DNA from: Sphaeramia orbicularis
Taxonomy: Eukaryota > Chordata > Actinopteri > Kurtiformes > Apogonidae
Length of the DNA stretch: 64,000 nucleotides
NCBI RefSeq assembly: GCF_902148855.1
Contig: NC_043978.1
Coordinates: forward strand, 543,107-607,106
Direction of reading: 5' to 3'
Positions 56,310 through 64,000 of the stretch are shown here, piece by piece (position 1 is the first letter of the stretch; every line of letters begins with the position of its first letter). The notes beneath the pieces were generated by a model that did not search any database, had not been told where the DNA came from, and saw only the letters and a list, made by a program, of their open reading frames with translations. Made by a program: the position numbers and the translations under genes.

Positions 56310-58677
56310 AAATGATTTTATTAGAAACTCAAACACTTTATTTTTCCTCATGCATTCAGTGAATTCAACAGCATGCATTAGAATCATGTCACGTTTCCGC
56401 TGCAGACGCAGTAACAGACTGAAGCCCAACGGACACGTCTGTGTGAAAACAGTCTCAGATGATGCAGTCGGTCACCGTGGAACTTCCCTGAACACATGAA
56501 CACACTGATCCCGTCTGTTCTCCAGGATACTGCACATTAGTGGAATACTCGGATACTCAGTCTAAAGTCAGAGACGATCAGGTCTGAACAAAAGGCACAG
56601 ACGACAACACTGACACAGTCTAAAAACAACTGCCCCGGGTGGACATCCCAGCAGCCACCTCTTCTCTTTGAACACAGGTGTCAAACATGTGGCCCGAGGT
56701 CCAAGTCCGGCCACCAAAGGGTCCAGTCCGGCCCACCAAAGGGTCAGTCCGGCCCTGGGGATGAATTGTCAAATGCAAAAATTACACTGAAGATATGAAC
56801 AGTCCTTTTAGTTCAGGTTCCACATTCAGACCAGTTCAATCTAAAGTGGGTCAGACCAGTCAAATACCGCCATGATAACATATAATAATAATAACAACTC
56901 TCAATTTTCCTTTGTAAATATTTTCATGTATTTATACTAAAACAAAGTATAATTTCAGAAAAAAATGTGAATAACCTGAACAAAATAAGACAAACATGAA
57001 ACGTCTTAAGAGGTTTTTTTTTTTTCAATTTTAACAATGTTCTGTCTGTTATTAAAGTGTTTGTGTGTTTGTAGATCCACTGTGACCTGTAAGTTATAAT
57101 GTACATGTGTAAATGATAAACTGAGGCTGAATTTGGTTAAAATTAACCAGTAAAAGGTAATCAAAATAATCTATAGATAATGGTAACTCTACATTTTTCT
57201 CATTTTAGTGTAAAAAATGTAAAATTACATGGAAATGTTTTCATTTACAAACTATACTAAAAATACTAAAACTAAAAATGAATGACTTGAACAAATATGA
57301 ACATGAAATATGTTAAAATAAACAAGTACAATTTGAACACTGTTCTGTCTGTTATTAAATGTTTTGTGTTTGTAGATCCACTGTGATCTGTAAGTTATAA
57401 TGTACATGTGGAAATGATAAACTGAGACAGAATAGTGTTAAAATTACACAGATTTTTTCAGTTTGTTCATGTTATTCGCATCTTTTTGAAAAGACAGTTT
57501 GCAGATGTAAACCTTTCAAATGTAAATCAACTTTTTTTTTGCTTTAAAACACAGAAAAGTTGGAGTTGACATTATTTATATATAATTATTATTTCAAAAT
57601 TCAGAGAGTGCGCACTACTAGGAAAAGTTTTAGCATATCTGTGCGGGATGTTAAAGTACGGAACAGACTGAGGAGGAGCACAAGGAATGTGCAAACAAGC
57701 CAATTCAAAAACACTTAGAAGAACAGGTTTTTCACAGATATAGGGATGAGGGTTATTAACTGTCACCATATGTTCACTGTTCATGTATATATTTCCTTCC
57801 TTGAGTTAGGTTAGTATTTGTTTATTTATTCGCCAGCACAAACTAAGAAAGGCATTGGTAAAAGAATATATGTGTATTTGTATGTGTGTATATGTATAAA
57901 TGTATGTATGTGTAATATGGATGAATGAGTGTGTGTGTGTGAATAGATACATAAATATAGAGTAATGTAAAAGGAAGACGGACATATATTCTTAATAATA
58001 TTGTAGGAACAGGGCGTGGGATTAAATAAGTTGCATTTCTTCCCACCCCTTTTCGGGTAAATGTAAATGGAACTATTGTGCTGTTCTTCTGTCTAAGGTT
58101 GTTATGATTCTTGATGTTTGTATTATTATGTATGTTTTGCTAGTGCATATATGTTAAATTTCATTGCATGTTCAGAATAAATCACTAAATCACATTAAAT
58201 CACATCACATTATTGGACTGGTTCGGCCCACAGCAGATCAAATTAAGATGAATGTGGAACTGAACTAAATGAGTCTGACAGCCCTGGTTTAGAACAAACC
58301 CTGGAGGAGGAAAACCCTGGTTCTTGGTACCAGAACGTGCACGTAGCCCAGCCTCCAGTTTCAGATGTGAACAGTGACAGTTTGGCTCATACCAACAGCC
58401 AAACGGACGCCTCAGGTGTCTAATGGACGTAACATCTGCCCTTCATGTGGTTCAGGTTTCATCATGAGTCCGTCCTGAAAACCAGCGGTGCTCTGGATGT
58501 GGGCCTTCAGACGATCCGCTGAAGGCCTTCAGATCTCCGCCCGGTCGACCGCCGCTGCTCCTTCAGTATCTGACGCCTTCGCTCAGACCACCGCAGAGTC
58601 CAGCTCGATGCAGCGTAAAGTGACCCTGGTTGGGTGGGACTTTTCCAGGTCTGTGTCAGTCACTGGTTCGGTTGTCC
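56310..58677 (-). other. presumed 3' UTR of the ELL-family gene (-)
   Basis: Starts after the stop at 58678-58680 and would end near 56310. Minus-strand AATAAA signals lie at 56337-56342 and 56317-56322. It includes a large repeat insertion (56675-58286), so a shorter transcript is possible; the true end is not shown by the sequence. Confidence 0.4.
56675..58286 (+). mobile_element. hAT-like element of the CAGGTGTC/TGTGGCCC family with a nested LINE tail
   Basis: Ends CAGGTGTCAAACATGTGGCCC and GAGTCTGACAGCCCTG. Flanks tttgaaca and tttagaaca are similar but not exact. The inside repeats the family motif GGTTCCACATTCAGACCAG. At 57577-58195 a plus-strand LINE 3' end is inserted (DVKVRNRLRRSTRNVQTSQF in broken frames), with an AATAAATCACTAAATCAC tail. 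Confidence 0.65.
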
Positions 58678-58797
58678 TCAGTTTGGACCAGAGTGCAGCT
58701 GCTGCTGGTCGTACTCAGATATGAGCTTCTTGATGTGAGCCAGTTTGTTGTGGAGATATTCACAGCGGATTTTGTCCTGGCTGTAGTTGGGATTGGA
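58678..58797 (-). CDS. ell: ELL-family gene, last exon (-)
   Basis: A phase 0 acceptor (TTTTTAG) at 58798-58799, then 39 codons and TGA. The text SNPNYSQDKIRCEYLHNKLA continues with HIKKLISEYDQQQL. This is the end of the occludin/ELL domain, a three-helix bundle by which ELL proteins and occludin bind partners; in ELL it contributes to the super elongation complex. The closing EYDQQQL is nearer to my memory of ELL than of ELL2 (EFDQQQ). Paralogue choice is tentative. Confidence 0.92.
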   Translation of the reverse strand, partial: SNPNYSQDKIRCEYLHNKLAHIKKLISEYDQQQLHSGPN

Positions 58798-58982
58798 CTA
58801 AAAATAATAAAACAACACGTAAGTAAGACGGTAAGAATATTCTAAGTACTACGGGCAACGGTGCAGAAACATTTCGGTTCGGTACATTTCGGTACATTTT
58901 CGGTACAGTGAAGGAGACCAATTCCTAAAAAAAAAAACTACTGAAAAATGCAGCATACTCTGAATTAAGTGTCACTCTACAA

Positions 58983-60280
58983 CAAGGTTCTAATAGTTTT
59001 GGATTTTTCATTATATTTTAGTTTTTGACTTTTTTTTCTCTAATTCAGTTCGTTTTCATTTGTTTTTAGAGCAGGTTGATAGTTTTTATTAGTTTTCGTT
59101 ATTTTCTAAATGCTTTGTTTTAGTTTAGTTTTGGTATTAATTTTAGTTTAGCCGTCTCTTTTCTCTTCTTCTCTGTCGTATTCAAATAAATCCCAGACAG
59201 GACTCTGCTGCTTTCTCCCAACTTTAGTCTCCATTAGGGATGTAACGATTACTGGTATAATGATAAACTGCGATAAAATCGCAGATGGTTAGTATTACCG
59301 TTTAACTTCTAATTCTCATGATAACTGTGTTTGATTACCACACTTTTAGGAGAAAAAACCCTATGGAAAGATCTGCTTTTATATCAAATATTTGAGTATA
59401 GTTTTAATTTATTACAATTTTAATTTTCTGTACCTATTATTTGGAACCAATATTCACTTTTAAAGTCTTTGAAAAGGTTCGTTAAACATCTGTGTGTTAT
59501 TTTGCAATAAATTATACATTTTTCAATTCGGATTTTATATTTTTTTTTTGTGTTTTCCTGTCCTTTGTGTTTTTATAGTAGGTTAAAATGAAAAAAATAA
59601 TAGACAGATGATATATGAAGTTGTGCTGAAAAAACAGATCCAAACATGGGTATAGTAAACATGTGTTTATAGTATATAAAGGCCAAATCAAAAGGACTGA
59701 AAAACAGACAGAATAGACTCAGACCACTAAGGGTTAATATTTGAATGTTTCTGACACAGAAAGGACACTGGGACTGTTATTTTATTTGGTTTTCTTGTTT
59801 TGTTTTGTTTTTTTCAAAATACAACTTGGTTAAATTATTTCAGTGTGTGTATATCAGTACTTTTTGAACATTTTGAGCACAATTTCAACAATATCACGAT
59901 AATAATGAGAACTGATAATTTTGGTCACAATAACCATGATATGAAATTTTCATATGGTTACATCCCTAGTCTCCATGTTTCCAGGTAGAGTGGGGACCAG
60001 AAGACGACTCTAAACCACAAGTGACCGACTGTGAAGTGTCGTATGGTGCCACTAGCTAAAATTGCTAGAGCAAAATAAATCGCTTTCATATCAATCCGAC
60101 GTAGACAGAGACGAAAACGAAGGAAATTTTATCCATAATTTTTATCCATTTAAGTTAGTTTTGTAAGCACACAATACAGTGTCAGTTAGTTATCGTTTTT
60201 CTTTTAATTATAGTTTTTATTTATTTCAGGTAACGAAAATGTTTCTTTAATTCTAGTTTTCGTCAACGATAATAACCTTG
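58983..60280 (+). mobile_element. CAAGG-family hAT, copy D, interrupted
   Basis: Starts CAAGGTTCTAATAG and ends CGATAATAACCTTG. Flanks ctctacaa (58975-58982) and ctctacag (60281-60288) match at 7 of 8. It is the same family as copy A at 3229-3806. Without the nested element it is about 556 bp. Confidence 0.88.
59235..59968. mobile_element. nested hAT (TAGGGATGTAAC ends)
   Basis: 734 bp with inverted ends TAGGGATGTAAC and a perfect 8-bp duplication gtctccat at 59227-59234 and 59969-59976. A/T-rich, non-coding. Confidence 0.93.
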
Positions 60281-61130
60281 CTCTACAGCTGAAGTTTTTA
60301 TTTCGCTGTGTGGGTCATGTAATGTGCAAATACATATATATAAATAAATTATGAATTGAATCGTAGACAGTTGAAATTCTGCCCTTAATTCAGTAAAATC
60401 CAACTGAATACGGCCTTAAATCTGAAAAAACAAACATTCCAATAGCATTTGTTCTGTCATTTTCTGGATCAGAAGCGCTGGCTGTTTAAACACTGCTGGG
60501 GTCTGGGGTCGGCTTAGGTTTTCTCTTGGTAACGCTCATTTTAACAGTTGGACGGTGTCCTTTTAAATACATTATGAAATTTGAAGTGTTAGCAGAAATA
60601 TAAGTGATCTTCACCAAGCAATGCAGACACACCGCTCTGGTTTTGTTGACTTTTCTCTCTCCGTTGACAACCCCCCCCCGTTGACCCCCCCCCCCCCCCC
60701 TCCCCATTACACACCACCACACAAACAGATGAATTCCACAGGAGACACTGACTGTATCCAGGGGTTCAATAAATCAATCATTAAGGAATATGACATGGTT
60801 TTATCATAAAGTATATAAGAATATTTAGCTTTTACTCTTATAGACCCTATTGAAAAAGAAATTCAGGTTCTCAGGAAAATTGCTGCTTATCAATTAATCG
60901 TTAATCGATCGATAAGGTCAACCAACTAACGATTAATGAATTAATCAATTTGCACCCCTAGTGTGTTCCGCTTCAAGGTTCGAGTGGAAACTTAAGGCGA
61001 GTGTTTGCATTCTTCACCAAAACGGTTTTGTACAAACGAGTGCACCGTTACACCCCTACTAAGTACAGCTGACAGATGAGTAAATACTGAAAGAATTATT
61101 TTTTTAGGCAGACAATAAACAGATCTTTAC

Positions 61131-61175
61131 CTTTTTAATTTTGCGATACTCTTGTACAATCTGGTTATGAACCGT
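61131..61175 (-). CDS. ell: ELL-family gene, penultimate exon (-)
   Basis: A 45-nt phase 0-0 exon between acceptor TTTTGCAG and donor AAG|GTAAAG. It encodes TVHNQIVQEYRKIKK, matching the helix linker VLQEYRKIKK-type segment of ELL proteins and joining the flanking exons in frame. Confidence 0.9.
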
Positions 61176-61550
61176 CTGCAAAAGACAAAAGTTACAAGTG
61201 AAAAATGGAAAACACTTTTAATCGACAGCAATTACAGCCAAAAAAAAAAAAAAAACAGTTCTCTAGTACAACAAACAATGTAGAGCTGAGATTATTAACT
61301 AACTTTAATAAACTCGAATCTATCAAACAAAATAGTTAATGACATTTTTCCTGATGGAACCTTGGTTTCCTTCATGTCTCTGCTTTAAAAATTGGTTCCA
61401 CTGTTGTGTTTCACACGGACGCTTATTGTGACGCACATGAGTCCAGGCCCCACCCCAGTTGGATGTTCGGTCCATGTTCAGTTGGTCTCAGTCAGGTGGA
61501 TCCAAATGTGTTTCAGACTGAGCTGACAGATTAGAGGGTACAGATGGAAC

Positions 61551-62252
61551 CAGAGGTTGCGCTAGACATTTTTTTGTCCGTCATTTTGACGGACAGGGTC
61601 GTAAAAATTCCGTCATAACATATTATTCTGTAATTTCAAATTTTATTTTTTTAATGATAATGAGATATATTAGTAGTATTTAATGTTCAAAAACATCTCA
61701 GTGACACAGCAGCTGTAGTTGCTGCTGCTGATAAACCAACGTGATATCACGACTCACATAATTCTATACTCCACTTTTAACTGGTGTGTTCTCTGTAGAC
61801 ATTCTAAACTTTCCTTGTGTTTGTTCACACAGTGTCCAATCCCATGAACTGAGGGTTCGGGTTCAGGTTCTGTGAACCACAGATCTGGAAACAAATGGAC
61901 ATGCCATCAAATAACACATGAAAGGTAGAAAATGCGTACATGTAAACACCAAATGCCATCAGAACTGGAGTCATTCCTTGTCTGTCCGTCATCCTTCACC
62001 GCATCAGTCCCTTTTTTTTTCACCACGTTTATCAGTCCCATCACATTTACTGGGTTTTAAAAGAACTGAGGAGACTCGGCTGTCTTCACATTTTGCGCTA
62101 GCAAAGTAGCATCTAATTTTGGCTAAAGTCAGCAAAAAACGATTACCCTCAGTATTTTAATCTGTCAAAATGACGGACGGCCATCAGAATTTTCCGTCAT
62201 TTAAAAAAAAAATCTGTCAATGACGGAATATTTTCAGTTAACGCAACCTCTG
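61551..62252. mobile_element. hAT element (CAGAGGTTGCG ends) in an ELL intron
   Basis: 702 bp with ends CAGAGGTTGCGCTAG and AACGCAACCTCTG and a perfect 8-bp duplication gatggaac at 61543-61550 and 62253-62260. Subterminal regions contain inverted copies of CCGTCATTTTGACGG-like palindromes. Non-coding. Confidence 0.92.
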
Positions 62253-62260
62253 GATGGAAC

Positions 62261-63024
62261 TGGACTGGTTTGGACCAGTTTACATCTGGTGGTGTTGGTG
62301 TATTTCTCTCTCTCTATTTTTTTCTATATCCTTTTACTTGATACTTTTTGTAGTTGTTGTTTCAGCTGATTCTGGAATAAAGAACAAGTTGTTTGTCATT
62401 TTCACACGTCTGTTTCACATTTTTACTATTTTTTTTTCATTCATTCAAATAATTGGTAAATGGGATGAAGTCGATTATTTCACTGCTTTTTCCAACAGGA
62501 GGTGACCATGTTGGATCCATCTCCCTTTATTACTTGACTTTTCGACCGTTGTTAGACATTAGTCGCTTTTCCATTGACCCTCAAATTGCGTGAATATAAC
62601 TTACACATAAAAATTTGCCAAATGGAAAAAAGACAGTTTCACCAAAACCTGTTTTTCCATGAAAAGTTTTTGCACTTGAAAGAGGTGGTTTGTTGGGTGT
62701 AGAAAAATTGGTATATCATGCAAAACTGCAATGGAAAGGGCACTCCTATTTTTGGGGCATTTCGCAGGAGGGCCGGCGTTACGTTCTACATGTTACATTC
62801 TACGTATTTCACCTGGGGGCGGGGTTACGTTCTACATGTTACATTCTACGTATTTCACCGGGGGCGGGGTTACGTTCTACATGTTACATTCTACGTATTT
62901 CACCCGGGGCGGGTTACGTTCTACATGTTACATTCTACGTATTTCACCCAGGGGGTATGGGTAAATATGGGTAAAGTTTAGCATGTGTCTGATGGAAAAG
63001 CCACTCGTGGAACCTGGGTGTTAC
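62261..63024 (-). other. rest of ELL intron, with a ~45-bp minisatellite
   Basis: At 62776-62955 about four copies of a 43-47-bp unit contain TTACGTTCTACATGTTACAT and CTACGTATTTCACC. Nothing else recognised. Confidence 0.75.
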
Positions 63025-63196
63025 CTTGTATTTATGGGACTGGCGGTGCTGCTGTTTGAGCTGCGAGTCCAGCTTCATGAACTGCTGCGTGGTGCCGTCG
63101 ATGCGAGCGTGTAAGTCTCTGTATTCGCTGTACTCTTTGTTAAAGTCCATCTTGTAGCTCTGCCTCTGGGCGTGGTTGGAGATCACTGTGTACTTC
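63025..63196 (-). CDS. ell: ELL-family gene, exon coding for the start of the occludin/ELL domain (-)
   Basis: 172 nt, phase 2 in and phase 0 out, acceptor TGCAG and donor AAG|GTAACA. Encodes KYTVISNHAQRQSYKMDFNK, EYSEYRDLHARIDGTTQQFM and KLDSQLKQQHRQSHKYK. Residues QRQxYKxDFNxEYxEYRxLHAR are the ELL-family hallmark at the start of the C-terminal domain. No damage seen. Confidence 0.94.
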
Positions 63197-63295
63197 CTGC
63201 AAACACAGAAAAAGGAAAACACTGCCTTCAGGAGAATGTGCTGCTGCATATAAAACATAATCAATAAACACAGATGGTAAAGAATATACGCTTAC

Positions 63296-63362
63296 GTTAA
63301 ATAATCTGCTGCATCGTTGTCTGCTTGGAGAATATTGGAGTCAAATAAAATGTCATTAGACT
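63296..63362 (-). CDS. ell: ELL-family gene, upstream exon (-)
   Basis: 67 nt, acceptor TTTCAG and donor AAC|GTAAGC, phase 1 in and phase 2 out. Encodes SNDILFDSNILQADNDAADY and LT, joining the next exon as DYLTKYT, the order known from ELL proteins. The large exons for the N-terminal elongation domain would lie beyond the right edge. Confidence 0.8.
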
Positions 63363-64000
63363 CTGAAAGGAAAAAAATGTACAGAAATTTAATCAAGGTA
63401 ACACAAGACATACATACACATACATACATACATACATATAATACATACATACATACATATATACTGTATATCTCATTTCATTTCATGATGTCAGATTAAT
63501 TTTCGTTTAGAGGAATTGACCAGTTTCATTTGAATTCTTTCAGTTTTATCTGACTGCGTTACACAGCTCCACTCCAGTGTTTCAACTCCTCAGTCATGAA
63601 ACTATCTGTTGTCGTCCTTCAATTTTTGATGAAATATCCAGAAGCATACAGGCATTTCAGGATGGAATACAGTTACAATATTAATAGTGAAACAAAGACC
63701 AGGTAACAGTTCAGGTAATATTGTCCTTTTCACACAGACTCCTTGGTTTGATGCTTTTGGATTTAAACTCTGCTCAATACTTTCTAAATAAACAGCAGTA
63801 CAGATTTAAAAACTACAATATTTGGTCATTGTTTAGTAAATTTGGAACAGTGAATATGGAATTGGGCTATAATTAAGAGAAGGATGATCAGATATATCTT
63901 ATCTAGGCTTATTTCTTCATTTTTTGACAAACCAAATAGTACATGTTGGACATTTAATTTAAGTGAAGAGTCAGCTGTGGTATTCACAAAACTATTCAGA
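63363..64000 (-). other. ELL intron running off the window
   Basis: Contains a CATA/CATACATA microsatellite near 63410-63460. No further exon seen. Confidence 0.5.

Larger units (their letters stand above)
58850..61058. mobile_element. hAT element (TAGGGGTGTAACGGTGCA family) in an ELL intron, with nested insertions
   Basis: Ends TACGGGCAACGGTGCA and TGCACCGTTACACCCCTA, with a perfect 8-bp duplication ctaagtac at 58842-58849 and 61059-61066. Inside lie the CAAGG-family hAT (58983-60280), itself holding another hAT (59235-59968). Near 60870-60962 there is an end of a further element (AATTTGCACCCCTAG), whose other end was not found. C-runs occur at 60668-60700. Confidence 0.9.

Overview
The window looks like teleost fish genomic DNA, probably a percomorph. 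The evidence is spliced host genes with GT-AG introns and very dense, mutually nested fish-type transposable elements (hAT, Tc1/mariner and Harbinger fragments; L2, CR1-like, L1/Tx1 and RTE/Nimb-like LINEs; single LTRs; a tRNA-like SINE). Many micro- and minisatellites are also present. Everything is read by eye from the sequence; no homology search was run.

Layout. 1-2502 is a telomere-variant satellite. 3229-6702 is hAT elements and a LINE tail. 6924-15678 (+) is an apparently intact ten-exon gene for a membrane receptor: signal peptide, five SRCR domains, one Ig-like domain, one membrane helix and a short tail, 682 codons. 15.7-22.7 kb is repeats, including a 1150-bp array of 10-bp units with no length slip. 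22.8-28.1 kb holds a near-identical copy of part of the SRCR gene's intron 1, then a block of LINE, LTR and unknown sequence, then two exons of a V-set Ig membrane protein (27374-28052, +), so two immune-receptor genes lie close together.

30-46 kb is the most unusual part. On the minus strand the order is U1 snRNA (45839-45686), U2 snRNA (44064 down to 31866) and a second, broken U1 (31265-31193): a relic of a linked U1/U2 array. The U2 copy is split after nucleotide 52 by a Tx1-clade, Keno-like LINE in the same orientation. That LINE was invaded by an L2 LINE (34085-38973) and by an unclassified DNA transposon with TIRs and TTAT duplications (39635-42577), which itself carries a solo LTR (41088-41816). 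A 29-bp minisatellite lies about 75 bp upstream of the U2 start.

45.8-56.3 kb is Harbinger, hAT, mariner, L1-like, Tc1 and LTR fossils with some unassigned unique DNA. 56.3-63.4 kb (-) is the 3' end of an ELL-family transcription elongation factor gene: four exons coding for the C-terminal occludin/ELL domain plus the 3' UTR. Its rest lies beyond the right edge, and one of its introns holds a four-element nest of hAT insertions.

The host content is therefore an SRCR-Ig receptor, a V-set Ig receptor, relic snRNA genes and ELL. Most long open frames in the window are products of repeats.
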